DNA from: Melieria omissa
Taxonomy: Eukaryota > Arthropoda > Insecta > Diptera > Ulidiidae
Length of the DNA stretch: 64,000 nucleotides
NCBI GenBank assembly: GCA_963971225.1
Contig: OZ020269.1
Location: 30,297,783 to 30,361,782, forward strand
Direction of reading: 5' to 3'
Made by a program: the position numbers and the translations under genes. Below are positions 24,707-36,432 of the stretch, piece by piece; within the stretch, counting starts at the first letter, position 1, and every line of letters starts with the position of its first letter. The notes beneath the pieces were generated by a model. That model had not been told where the DNA came from and searched no databases. It worked only from the letters and a program-made list of their open reading frames with translations.

Positions 24707-24809
24707 TGGCCAACACAGCGCCGCGCGTTTTCGATGTACAGCAATAGCCGCAGCAGCTCATTAAGAGGAACGTCAGGAAGACAAACAGCAGCACGCCCCA
24801 CAAATCCAT
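24707..24809 (-). CDS. alternative first exon J of third membrane/PY-tail gene
   Basis: ATG at 24809, 34 codons: MDLWGVLLFVFLTFLLM is nearly all membrane span, followed by SCCGYCCTSKTRGAVLA. The Cys cluster matches exon D (SCCGCD). It ends in a consensus GTAAGT donor after GCC A, phase 1. Rightmost recognised unit of the third gene. Confidence 0.65.
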
Positions 24810-25105
24810 TTCGTAGCTATCGAAATCGTCCAAGTCCCCAAACCAATCCACTGTGTACTAAAGTTTTGTGGACTTCACTCTTTCAGTATTTTTGTGTGCT
24901 TTTGCAGATTCTTTATCTGGTCTCAGCGTAACCGGGCTTTTGACCGATTGACTATATCCACTTGTTGCAGTTTCAACTGAAATAGAATAATTTCTAGAAT
25001 TCTCACTTAGATGGATTCGAGGTGTAGTGCACACGTACACCACAGTTTTTGTTTATTACCTTCGTCCGATGTGTGGTAGATTTGTAACTGCTAATTAAAG
25101 TTTTT

Positions 25106-25114
25106 CGATAAGAT
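25106..25114 (+). promoter_or_regulatory. GATA-type site upstream of exon J
   Basis: CGATAAGAT about 300 bp upstream of the exon J ATG; the same 9-mer occurs upstream of exons M, O, P and Q. Confidence 0.45.
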
Positions 25115-25445
25115 TTCTAATCTTGCTACAATTGTTTATCAATTCACTCACTGGTACTTCACACAAATGATCAGCGAAGTTTGCAATCAAGTATTCACTG
25201 TCGCGCTGTTGACAGCCATGTACCATGGTTGACAGCTGGTTGCAAAATATAATACACAGGGTTGCTAAGGCAGCACTAGTGTTTACGCAGCGCGATGTGT
25301 GCAGAATATCGCGGCTATTCGTAAATCAGCTGAATCAACTACTTTCTGACATTTTCATAACACTAAAAGTGCAAGAATGGTTTTTTGTTCTATATATCAA
25401 CAAACGTTTATCCTTCTGACTGTCCCTTACTTAAAATTGCGTTCG

Positions 25446-25680
25446 CTGTCCTTTAGGGTCAGGATGACCCCAAAGGACAATAATTTACTGACAAAACATG
25501 AAGAAATGTTGCACATAAATCACAAAAGAAAAGGGGAAAGTCCCAAAAAGTGTTTTTCTAAATTTGTTATTGGGTTGTAAGCGCGATTAATAAAAAAAAA
25601 TAAAACAAGTAGACGAGCGCACAAAACCGCTCAATCGTTTTTTTAATTCCGCCTGAGGTCAAATAAACCCCAAGGGACAG
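25446..25680. mobile_element. short DNA element with CTGTCC inverted ends
   Basis: Left end CTGTCCTTTAGGGTCAGG and right end (reverse) CTGTCCCTTGGGGTTTAT, both followed by GACC. About 235 bp, non-coding; superfamily not assigned and target duplication unclear. Confidence 0.5.
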
Positions 25681-26273
25681 GCAAAAGGTTATATATGAAT
25701 TGCATATTATTTCTAAGCTTCTTGTGCCAAAATCGCTCTCACTAATTCTTCGATATGATAGTCGTTTTTTTCGTTATAAAATCTCCCAAACATAAAAAAA
25801 TTTTACAATGTTTTTGCACAAGAAAATCACACCCGAATCTCAATTCTTTCTTAGCTCAGGTACAACAAACAAAATTTGGTAGCTCAAATAATTCAATACC
25901 GCCTAAGGCGAGCATACATGATACAAATATAGAAGGTAGAACCGCTGTAATTTGTTTTGACACTAAACGTGCTTATTGACGTTTCTCGTATTTGTCAAAA
26001 GCTTGGGTCGTGATGCCACTTCGTTGTAATACTAAATTAGGGCTATTTAAGGTTCTAAGGATTTTTAGATCTTTTTTAAAATAAACACGAACATTTCAAT
26101 GTGACTAGAACATTTTGTTTAGTCGTATTATTGACTGTTAGACAAGCAACAACGCAATAAATAATACAAAGGTAAATTATTATGTAATTGTTTTTTTTTA
26201 ATTTCTTACTAATATTCATTTTTTTGTGTTTTCAAATTGCTGTTTAAAAACCGTATCCTAAAAAATGTTCGGC

Positions 26274-26582
26274 CTAAAAAAAACGTTTCGCAACACGTTG
26301 CTCTAAAACCGTGCAATTTTGACTGTTAGTTAATAACTGTTCCATGTAGTTTGGTGTTTCCACCAAACTTTCACCGTTAATGTTGGTGAAAATGGTATTT
26401 AAAATTTGTAAAAAATTGCAGGAATTCCGAAGTTGGCTTATGTAATCCCCCTCTGAAAGGATATTAACGTATGTATAATTTTCATCGCCGCCAGACACCA
26501 GACGCCTAAACAAAATACATTTAAATTTTTTTGACGTAAGAAAATGTTCAAAGGACTTTCTAACAACAGTACGGTAGCACAT
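26274..26582 (-). CDS. hypothetical ORF divergent from the NYN gene
   Basis: ATG at 26582 opens a frame of 102 codons starting MCYRTVVRKSF. The N-terminal half is basic, the rest polar (ETPNYMEQLLTNSQNC). It could be a real small protein or an exon: a pyrimidine-AG (TTTTGTTTAG) lies inside at about 26508. No domain recognised. It is about 520 bp from, and divergent to, the start of the ribonuclease gene. Confidence 0.3.
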   Translation of the reverse strand: MCYRTVVRKSFEHFLTSKKFKCILFRRLVSGGDENYTYVNILSEGDYISQLRNSCNFLQILNTIFTNINGESLVETPNYMEQLLTNSQNCTVLEQRVAKRFF

Positions 26583-27099
26583 TTTCAAAGAAGAACGTCA
26601 AAAAGACCTTTAGTGTCAGATGTACAACGTGGCGGCTGAGAAGAAGCAACGAGCCTACCTTCTATTTTTGTATCATGCGACCATATATGAACTCAAAATA
26701 ATATAAATTTTCAAATACACCTAATTCAAATTAAAGTTGCACGCATTTGTTTTAGTTAAACAAACGTGATTAAAACTTTTTAATAAAAAACACACACTTT
26801 GCGAAAAATGCATGACTTATTCTTCTATTACTTTTTGATACATCCTTTTACTTAGAACATTACAAACCCTCTTTAGTTGCAGATTGTAGTAATAGAACAA
26901 TATATGTCCAATTTTCTTCAAAAACTTAAGTACAACATTGTGCAACCCTGTATGTAGCTAAAACAGCTGACTATCATAGCAACTGTCAAAAAATCAAAGA
27001 GGAAAAACAAAAACACATTTGGATTAGTGACAGCAAACGACTTTAGCATTTTTTCTGTATCTTTTATTTGTACATATTTCAAAGGACGTGTCGCTAAAA

Positions 27100-30000
27100 A
27101 TGCGCCACAAGCGAAAACAACAACACATACTCAAAATTCGGCGTCGTACGGCATTCCGCCAACGTATCACAGCGGCTTCATCTATTGACGCCATCGCAGG
27201 GACCTCACTGAATGCATCCAACCAAAGTGATTTTCACATAAGAAATACGAGGAAAAAGCTTACTCCAAAACGGCGCCAATTGAAGCGCAAAATGCCCGCA
27301 GCGACTGAAAATTCGGGACGCATACGTAAGAGAAAGTTTGTCACAAAGTCGACAAAGAACAGCACTGCAGCCGAAACGAGAGAGGTAAGTGAAAGTTTTG
27401 GAAGTGATCTGAACAGCTCGTGTATCAGTTGCAGTTTCAGTTTCACATATTTTGATTTTACATGTTACATTTATTTCGCTTTGGAGTATTTTGACATTTC
27501 TGACGCCTGCGCAACGTATAATTTTTACATTTTTATCTACTGCGGTGCCGAAAGCGTCAAGGGTTACCTTTTTAAGTATCCGCTGATTATGTAGAGCTCA
27601 CGTTTTTAAAAGCAGTATTATTATTATTTGAATTATTTGGAATCCAAATTGAATTCCATTTTCCATGGCAAAAACGTGCGCTTTTGTTTTGTTTCATCTA
27701 TAAGAAAAGTCATCGGCGGAATTTAATTGGTTGCAAAATTCTCGACTTTTCAATGTATCTAAACTAAAAGATTGCAAAAGTTTGGTTGTAAAGTTCCGTC
27801 ATTCATTCTCAACTTTAGAAAGAAGTACAAAATCCATCTTTTATTGCAAACCTCATTGGAAAGACGGCAACTGTAACTAACCAAAGTTAATCTTTCCCGA
27901 AAGGGGGAAAAACAAAAAAAAACAATTTGCAGATGATTCTTCAAGGCAAATAATGGATAAATTACTCTAAAAACCCGGTTCCAGAGCTTCATTGTAGCCA
28001 AAAAATATCCATTATTTGTTGTTTCCAATCGGATGTCCTTCAACGTCGGTCTATATTTTGCTATTTCGATCAAACTACACCTTTTCAAGTTATATATAAA
28101 AAAATTCAAATTGTATTTCAGCGTTTAAAATTATACTTCAGATTTTCAAACTGAATTTCAGATTTTTCAAATTGAATTTCAGAATTTTCAAATTGAATTT
28201 CAGATTTTCAAATTGAATTTCAGATTTTCAAATTGAATTTCAGATTTTTCAAATTGTATTTCAGATTTTTAAAATTGAATTTCAGATTTTCAAATTGTAT
28301 TTCAGATTTTTCAAATTGAATTTCAGATTTTTCAAATTGAATTTCAAATTTTTTAAAATTGAATTTCAGATTTTCAAATTGAATTTCAGATTTTTCAAAT
28401 TGAATTTCAGATTTTTCAAATTGAATTTCAGATTTTTCAAATTGAATTTCAAAATTTTTAAAATTGAATTTCAGATTTTCAAATTGAATTTCAGATTTTT
28501 CAAATTGAATTTCAGATTTTCAAATTGAATTTCAGATTTTTCAAATTGAATTTCAGATTTTTTAAAATTGAATTTCAGATTTTTCAAATTGTATTTCAGA
28601 TTTATAAAATGTTAATATTAATTAATTTTAAAACACTTTGATGGGAAAGCTGGTGTTTTACGTCTTGGTCCATACTCGCCTATGATGAATTCTGTTGAAA
28701 CTACATATATGATCAAAAATTAAATCATATGTAAAATCACATATGAGAGTACCAAAAGTTCGCGGACGAGGAGTGACTGAGTAGCGTCTCACGTACGTGG
28801 AAGCCCTGATTGATAAAGCGAACGAAACCATAACTGGTGGAGACTGTGCTCGTGCCGTACAGCACACAACAAGATTTCACGCCGCTGCAATTGCATTGAA
28901 TGATATGTCAGTTGGCAGCTAAATTGAAAGTTTTGTATTCACTACATAACTACACTGTTACAATCATTTGCAATTTCATCTTGAGAAATAAAAATTATAT
29001 GAAATTGATACAAATATTTATTTAAACATCTTGCATCTTAGTGCAAATAGTAGTTAATATTAGGGCGGTTATTCCAAGTCCCGATACGAATACAGTTGCA
29101 GATACAGCTTGAAAAATCTCAATATTATAGCCTGAAATACAATTTGAAAAATCTAAAATTCAATTTGAAAATCTGAAATACAATTTGAAAAATCTGAAAT
29201 TCAATTTGAAAATCTGAAATACAAATTTAAACGCTGAAACACAATTTGAATTTTCTGATATACAACTTGAAAAGGTGTTGAGCTTTATAAAAGTATTAAA
29301 ATAAGTCTGCCTTAAGTCTTATATCCTGAATTTTGAATCCAAAACAGTTGTTAGAATAGAACTGCACTTTTTTTAGGCGACAATTAAAACTTTAAGATAG
29401 TCGAAAACTATATATTTGCTTAGTCTTAAAAGTTAACCTATCAAAACGAATCCGTTTTCAGTTACCGTCAGCTTTTTCAGTTCGAAAGGGTCAGTTACGT
29501 AAATATTACACCTTTTTGTTATATACCTATTTATTTTAGTTAGGTATTCGAACACAATCCATAGGGTTAAGTTTAAGAACATAAGACCACTAGCTGCATT
29601 AGCTTTGTCGAACGTTTTCTACCACGTTGGCAATCCTGTCATTGTGTTTGGCGGTTTTAAATCGACCCTCAGCCCAACTCCACCCCATTTCCTTACTACT
29701 CATACCTCAGTGATGAAAAAGGAAATGAGAATGAAAAATCGTTTACCCAGGTTGAATCATCCTCAACTGGAGACTGAACAGACAGCTAAACACTCTCAAC
29801 ACTAAGTTAACAAAAATCACCGCCTTTCTATACGTAAACCGCGTTTTATACGTTTTAAACGTTTCGCAAAGTGAAAGTGTACAATTGAAATTACATAGCA
29901 AGCAGCAAGTTCACAGTCGACTGGAGCATGGAAGACATTTGGCACAAGGCCTGCACACATTACGATGTGCCTGAGGACGTGGCCAAAAGCTGGTATGCAC

Positions 30001-33000
30001 GCATACGTCAGCGTCTCAGCGAAACCGAACCCAATCGATTCTATCACAACTGGAGCGAAATGCTACAGCGAAAACAAGCGCACCTGCAACACTGCAAGCC
30101 GAGCATAGTGCTGGCCGCCTTCTTCCAGTACTACCACTTTGACGGCATTCGCAGTTGCATCAAGGAGAACTGCACCGCCTTCGAAGAGTTCTATCGCGAC
30201 GCACTGATCGAGGATGTAAGTGAGCAAAATTTTCATAACTTTGCCATGTTTGCGTACGATTGGGAAGAATCGATAGATTTGAACTAACTGCTGCGAGGTT
30301 TGTCTCTCTCTTCTAGGAAGAGTCGTTGATTTTTAAATTGCTGGGTGATAAAACAATGGAAAATGAACTGCTAACTGACTACGAGGCCGAGGCAAATCTA
30401 CTGCAAGATTTGGATTTGGTCATATTGGCGTAAGTACATGCGCCGTCTACATACTGTCAGTCACTTGGCGTGGCGTGGATAATACTTTTGTCTGTTTCGC
30501 AGTGCCTCACCGGAAGACTACAAGAGATACACGCAATTGCTGCGCCGTGAATACAAACACATGAACGATGAAGGCTACAAAGTGATGCGCCTGAAGGTTT
30601 GTCTTGGTGAAAGTCTTTGTAACAAGAACGTTTCAAATGGGCAGAATATTTTTCAGAGCTCATAAATGAAAGAAAACCAAGTTTAGCCTCAATTACTGAT
30701 ACTATGGGCTGTCGCCCGAATGAAAAAAGAAGAACATTACTCAACATTCAAGTACAGTGAGCTTATTTAAACTGTTTAATAACACTTGATATATGTTAAA
30801 ACTTTTGTATTTTCCTACGCAATCATTAACTCGCAACATAGCCCATTACAACGAAACGTTCTTGTTCAACTAACTGAATAACTAATATCATTTGTAATAT
30901 TTTATTTGTTAATCTGTACTTAATTGCAGGTACTGCAGACATTGCTAACAATTCCAAATATTTTTTCAACAGCCGAATTTCAGCGGCAATACGAAGAAGC
31001 AGCGCGCTTAAATATTCAAGAAGAAATCAATGTGCTAAAAGCATAACTTACAGTGACAAATATTTATTTGCTGCTTTGCTTAGGTATTATCGCTATACAA
31101 TTCGATAGGTTTAGCTTCGTTAGGCGTTGAATTAAAACATACGTAATCAAAATAAAGCGTAGCAAACAAAAACAAAACCAAAGTCATAACGAACAACACT
31201 TAGCTATGGTTAAATATTTGAAAAAATGAAGCAAATTTTAATTTTTCATCTGTATTAAAATGAAAATAGTTGCATTGGTGAATGCATGAATCACAGAGGA
31301 TGAACGAAATTTACTTTAAAAGGTAAATGTTGTCGCTCTGCTTCTATTTTTTCGGTGTCTCGTAAGGAACTTGAAATTAATTAAATCAATGTAATTTAAA
31401 AAATGTCAATAGGGACTCTCCTTTGATGTGAACCACTTCTTTAACATAAGAAAGACCGAGACCCTTATATCGGTTTTAATACTCGTATATGTGAGTAGAC
31501 TGAACTTTGAAGATCATTTGATTAATTCTCTTCATTGAAGATTTACTGGAATTTCTTTATCTAAACTCTAAAAGAGATTAAAGAGAAGGTTGAGTATAGT
31601 AGATGAAGTAATTGTAGCCAGCTGCAACTCTAATATAACCTAAACACATTTTATTTACTTCAAACCTATTCCACTTGTGATCTTGAAAAATTTGAGCAGA
31701 GCATTCGTACACAGCGACGATGCAATGGTTCACCAAAACATTCACACGTTGAGGTTTAAATTTTTTTTTTTTTGGTCATATGATAACTGAAACTTACTAA
31801 TTATACAGGAGAATGTTGTTTTCATTCTCGTACACCCACCTTTGTAGTGCCACAGATTTCAAATTCCTAACTACTTTTAGAAGCATATTAAGATTTCAAC
31901 TAGTCGATTGTCTTGCATATTAAAATTATACCACAAGCGGTCAACTGTTGGCCTTCTCCATGTGTGAGTTTAAAATATAAAATTTGCATTAAATTTGTTT
32001 TTCTCATTCGTTTATGTTTGTGTGCTTATTGGCTATTGATAAGTTCTGATATTGTGCATTGCTTGTTTGTGTTAGGACCGATTTAATAAAATACATTTCA
32101 CATTTTCTTGTCGATTGTTGTTGAAAACATGAATGTGTACATTTGATTATATCAATAAATATGCAAACAAAATCAATGTAAAGTATTTTTATTTAAAGGG
32201 AATATTCCAAATACGAAAGTAACAAAGAATAATGATGGCTGCCACTGCAGGTAAGTATAAAGAAAGCAAATTGACATGGGTGAAAATCGAACCAGACCTC
32301 AGAGTGTTGGCGAAGACGTTTATATTCGAGTCTTCGATATAAAAGACACATTTGCTGCATGGAATCAGTGAATATTATACATTATTCTCTGCAATAAAAT
32401 TTGGCCCAAACAATCATCTATTGAATTGTTCTGTGGCTTAAGATTCTTTGTCTGGTTTTATTCCTTCTGGCTCTTTTGCAAAAATTATTAGTATAAAACA
32501 TTTGCAATATCTACCGCAGATTTCTGTTACAAATATATTAAATTCAATCAAATATGCCTTTGACCAGTCAATTTGCTTTCTTATGCGGTAAGTATGATTT
32601 ATTCCCTTAATTTTAGTCTCGATTACCCCTTCCCACACTTACTACTATAAAATACTAATATGTGTTTCTGCAAGCAGACTACTGATGACTCATCTCCATC
32701 ACGCAAAGACCGCCCGTTCAAGAAGTTTCGAGACAACCGGGTAAGTGTTGCTACTCTCCATATGTATGCATTTCTACGAGTATATCGAAATCTTTTTTGC
32801 AGCAACGCGAGAATCTAATTAAAACAAAACGCATACTACCACAGGGAAGTTCCATCTCTCAGGCGTCCAGCGCAGGACAGCTGGTAACGAAAAAGCTCCT
32901 GCGATCTATTAAACGTCGCCAGTTGCTACGTGCCACGCCCATTGCTGCAAAACAGCGCCACAACTTGAGACGCAAGCTGAACTTGAACTCGACCACCAAA

Positions 33001-34419
33001 CCTTCGGACAACGTTTCAAACGGCACATTGGAAGAAGGCGAAATTCGATCGGACACTGAAGTGTCCGACGATGACGATTGCATTTGCATTGAGCCAATAA
33101 TTGAGCAAATCATCGTTGATGACGACACTCCATCCACAAGCCATCACTCATCCGGCCACATTTCTGTGCTGCAACGTAAAAAGTTTCAAAAAAAGTGGGT
33201 AACGTCCACGCCATTCCCCAGAAAGTCGGCATCAAATACTAAGCTTTCATCAGCGGAAAATGGCACTGCTGCGACTGTCAGTCCGCCAATGTTTTTTAAG
33301 GATATTTCCGGTGCACCATGGTTTGAAACCATCAACTCGGAGGACACATTTGCCAACTACACCAAGCAGACCAACGCAGCGCGCAAGGAGTCTTTCCGAA
33401 AATCGCCGCGTCTGAGTGCATCGCGAAAGGATGTCACAGCGGACGAGGTGATAGTGTTGGATGACACGTTGGTCAATGAAACTGTGAAAGCGGTCGAAAC
33501 ACAGATCAGCACTTCATTGGACGATTCTGTGATATTTGTAGACGAAACCAGCGCAAAACCAGCCGCCGCCGATTTCATACCACTCGAAAGTGGTGTTGTA
33601 GCTAATGTGCGTTCATGAACAGGAAAATGATTTGTCTTCGACTCTTATAGACAAGTGTGTGTGTTTATTTTTACAGCCAGCCGCAATTAAGCGCAAGAAA
33701 CAAACACCGAAGAAAGCAAATATCACCAACAATCTTTTCACAGCGAGCGAAAAGAAAAAGTTGGCAGCTTACAACACGAATGCCTACAACCCAGGAACCA
33801 ACGCAACAGTCGAGTCAAAAAAACGAATGGTGATCATTGATGGCAGCAATGTGGCATTCAAGTAAGTTGCTAGCAGCAAATCAGTTGAATTTATTTATGG
33901 ACTAACTTTTGCTTTTTCTCGCCTACCCAACAGTCACAGCCTCAATAAAGAATTCTCTGTAAATGGCTTAAAAATATGCATTGATTACTTTGACAAGATG
34001 GGCCACGAGGTGAAGGCTGTTGTTCCACAATTCCGACTTTTCAGATGCTCGGATCCAGCCGAAATGGGAAAACTGTACAAAGCGGGGAAAATTGTGGTTA
34101 CACCCTGCAAAAATTTGCCCGGCAAGTCCACCAGCAGCTATGACGATCGGTACCTTGCACTCTTTCTTATAATTAGTTAGCCAATTTCAAATGTTCTCCA
34201 ATGTCCCGCAGGTTCGTATTGCAGCTTGCCTCGGAGCTGGATGGTGTCGTTGTCTCAAACGACAATTACCGCGATTTAATAGACGAAAATCCGGCTTTCA
34301 AGAAAATCATTGAGAACCGCGTGCTCGGCTTTACATGGTGCAATGACATTTTTATGGTCGCTCACGATCCGTACGGCAAATGGGGTCCTCCGTTGCAGTC
34401 AATTTTGAATCGATCCTGA
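27100..34419 (+). CDS. Regnase-1/Zc3h12a-type NYN endoribonuclease (six exons)
   Basis: Proposed exons: 27100-27384, 32678-32740, 32803-33606, 33677-33861, 33934-34149, 34212-34419, all with GT-AG junctions and consistent phase (0,0,0,2,2), about 586 residues. The C-terminal third is a Zc3h12a-like NYN nuclease domain: IIDGSNVAF, YDDRFVLQLASELDGVVVS and SNDNYRDL hold the acidic metal-binding residues of the family, so it is probably active as an mRNA endonuclease. Unlike human ZC3H12A, the protein ends just after the domain with no CCCH zinc finger. The N-terminal part is basic, then has an acidic segment (DDDDCICIEPIIEQIIV) resembling a SUMO-interacting motif. Exon 1 is joined on phase and composition only; its 5.3-kb intron would contain the HD-family gene and a foldback element. 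Exons 2-6 are much firmer. Confidence 0.8.
28077..29278. mobile_element. foldback-type element with tandem-repeat inverted ends
   Basis: Outer ends match in inverted orientation for about 70 bp (ACACCTTTTCAAGTT at 28077; reverse at 29278). Inside each end is an array of a 21-bp unit (TTGAATTTCAGATTTTTCAAA): about 23 copies at 28104-28606 and about 6 in reverse orientation at 29130-29260. Long inverted ends made of short subrepeats define foldback elements. The 500-bp middle has no transposase. Confidence 0.65.
28104..28606 (+). repeat. 21-bp tandem array, left arm of foldback element
   Basis: Roughly 23 head-to-tail copies with 21-22-bp period and a few A/T substitutions. One frame is open across it and would read as repeated FFKLNFR; this is a by-product of the period being a multiple of three, not a gene. 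Confidence 0.85.
29928..31046 (+). CDS. HD-superfamily phosphohydrolase relative lacking the HD dyad
   Basis: Four exons: 29928-30215, 30317-30429, 30503-30596, 30930-31046 (junction phases 0, 2, 0), 203 residues. The layout matches predicted metal-dependent HD phosphohydrolases of the COG4339 type: FYHNWSEM near residue 38, a helix VLAAFFQYYHFDG where family members have a His-Asp pair, then DLDLVILA and PEDYKRYTQLLRREY. At the HD position the sequence reads FQYYHFD, so the catalytic pair is missing or shifted, suggesting a non-catalytic role. Good Kozak context. An AATAAA lies near 31151. It lies in the same orientation inside the proposed first intron of the NYN gene. Confidence 0.8.
31047..32677. 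other. intergenic/intronic, no gene seen
   Basis: 3' flank of the HD-family gene and, if exon 1 at 27100 is right, intron of the NYN gene. At 32233 an ATG-rich 19-nt segment ends at GTAAGT, but its phase 1 would put a stop into exon 2, so it can only be a non-coding or unused exon. Confidence 0.5.
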
Positions 34420-34684
34420 AATATAGTTTCTTCTTTTCAGAAGTTACACATATGGTTTTTGTTTTGTAATGTATAAATTAATTTGAAGCTGCATTAGAAT
34501 TACATATTTATTTGATAGTACTTGGGAAAGTTCAAAACTAAACATTTTTCAATGCTAAATACCCAGACCTTTAATTTAAATTGTCTCAAAAAATTGTTTA
34601 TGTTTTTATTTAGTCAGAGTGAATCAGTGTACAGATATTAAATGCATAGAATTCGTGTAATTAGTATTTCGGGGCTGTATTCCT

Positions 34685-35002
34685 CTAATCGTGCTTCATG
34701 GCCAAGAGGCGCAGCGAACGCCGTCGGTTCAAGCCAGCGCTGCTATCGCTCTCTATCGACGACGTGGACGCCTTAGCTTTGACCAACTTAGGAGTGGCTG
34801 GCTTGAGAGCGCGCTTAGTGCCGTCAGCAATCTTCGTAATGGCACTTTTTCGCTTATCCTCCTCCACAACCTCGATGACCTCGATTTGTGGCTCAACAAT
34901 AACGCAATCAGGCTCAGCCTTCTTAATTTTTCGTGGATGCTCTGGTTTCACATTCGTATCTTTGATTTTAGTCTTTAAAAGCTTTTTCGATTTGTCCGGC
35001 AT
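34685..35002 (-). CDS. small basic nuclear-type protein, 105 aa
   Basis: Single exon from ATG at 35002 (context GAGAAAAATGCC). Lys-rich N-terminus (MPDKSKKLLKTKIKD), a central DCVIVEPQIEVIEVVEED acidic-hydrophobic segment resembling a SUMO-interacting motif, then basic patches ending RRRSLRLLAMKHD. Low complexity and charge suggest a nuclear or chromatin-linked protein. It is convergent with the NYN gene, stop codons 265 bp apart. Family not recognised; the plus-strand frames over it are antisense shadows. Confidence 0.6.
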   Translation of the reverse strand: MPDKSKKLLKTKIKDTNVKPEHPRKIKKAEPDCVIVEPQIEVIEVVEEDKRKSAITKIADGTKRALKPATPKLVKAKASTSSIESDSSAGLNRRRSLRLLAMKHD

Positions 35003-35292
35003 TTTTTCTCCAAGTGTCAGTTGTTCAATTAATTATATGAGTTGCTGTGAAAAGTTTTATTTATATAGCGTCAATGCCGGCTTGAAAATCGATGTAGAAA
35101 TAATTTATTTTCTTGACAAAAATATGCGTAAATTGTCGAATATATTTTTGTAAGATATATGTAGGTAGTACAGTGAAAGTGATTTCGTTTGTATTCAGTA
35201 ATGTGAATGCATATATATTTAAACCGCAGCGTTTGCTAAATATTTTATATACTATGACCTAAATTTGACTTGAGCAAAAATTCATTCACCCA

Positions 35293-35609
35293 TCAAACTA
35301 TATGATTATGGTTCAGATCCGTTGTCGTTGTGGTTGTGATGCTGGTTATTGCATTCAAGTCGGTAGTGCTGGAACCGCTTTCCAGCACCGTTTCCAGAGT
35401 GGTAGTCGACACGGCCAGCGGTATGCCGCCGCCGACTGCACCCTCCTCTGCTGCTTGCAGCTGCTGCTTTGCATCGATATAGTTCCGCACTACATCGTCA
35501 TATGCCGGCGGCGCGTCGGTCTTCGGTGTCACGGTTGCACAAACATTAGTGTTGGCAGTGGTGACTTGGCCACAACCTTGAGTTCCATTTCCTTGAGCAC
35601 GTTGACGAG
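35293..35609 (-). CDS. shared PY-motif tail exon of the middle membrane gene
   Basis: Terminal coding exon of about 105 codons after acceptor TTTCAG; first full codons are Arg-Gln, phase 1. Contains DAPPAYDDVVRNY: a PPxY motif for WW domains of Nedd4-family ubiquitin ligases, whose Tyr also starts a YDDV sorting-type signal. The rest is Ala/Gly/Ser/Thr-rich, ending in a Thr run and DLNHNHIV. Units K, L and M end in G, so joining gives an Ala codon. The membrane anchor must come from one of those exons. Function proposed: ligase adaptor or endosomal cargo, as in Ndfip or Commissureless; homology to those is not shown. Confidence 0.7.
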
Positions 35610-35997
35610 CTGAAACGAGCAACGTTTAATATAAGTTAATTAAGTTTGCAAAGTTAGAGAGATTTATAAAGTACTAATCGTTTCGATGAATGAAAGTTGT
35701 GTCTATTAAAGAAATAATTAAGTAAGTTAAGTAAGTAATATAATTGCATATTTTTTATTTTGCATGACTAATAATTTACTAATTCACCATCAAATTGCTA
35801 CAAAATAACAAATAACGCAATTTATTTTTTTTAAGTTTGAGGAGAGATGTTTTGCAAGTGGATTCCAGACAATGACTTCCTGTACATCTGAAAAATCAAA
35901 TGACTGCGTGAACGATTCTTGACCCTTCAAACCAAAATTGAAAGTGACTAAAAGATTTTCCCTATGGGAATTAAAAAACAAAAAAAAAAAAATAAAA

Positions 35998-36432
35998 ATT
36001 GGCTAAACAAATTGATGTCATGTGAAAAAATCAGTCATATGTCAGTAAATAAATAAGCGTGAGTAAGGAATTCTTATTTACCATCAAAATTAAATTCAAA
36101 AATAAAAAAAGGAATTGAGATTAATGAAAATTGGAAATTCGCTTTAACATGGATTAACAAAGGTATAATGTGTCTTCAAATTGAACTCCGAATTGATTAA
36201 ACGATTTTCTATATATTATATATTACCGTATTACTGTATCATGGAAAATATAAAATTTTTAAGAATTTTTTTCAGCAGCTATAAATGAAAAAAAATTAAT
36301 TTGTTAAACATGCTTTGAATCAGCCACATGTCAGTAAATACATACATAGATGCGATTAAGGAAATCTTATTTACCGTTAAATTTTAGTTTAGCAATTAAA
36401 AAGGAATTGCGATTAATGAAATTTAATTGAAA
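35998..36432. repeat. direct repeat pair of about 140 bp
   Basis: 35998-36140 and 36290-36432 share ordered segments (ATGTCAGTAAATA, AAGGAA-TCTTATTTACC, GGAATTG-GATTAATGAAA). Spacing is about 290 bp, indicating an old tandem duplication inside the presumed intron of the middle membrane gene. Confidence 0.5.

Noticed and set aside
28295..28528. Open frame of repeated Phe-Lys-Leu-Asn-Phe units
   Set aside because: It is the direct translation of the 21-bp tandem array; the period is a multiple of three, so the frame stays open by construction.
32233..32251. Short ATG exon ending in GTAAGT before the NYN exons
   Set aside because: Its phase-1 end would create a stop codon at the start of exon 2, so it cannot be the coding first exon.
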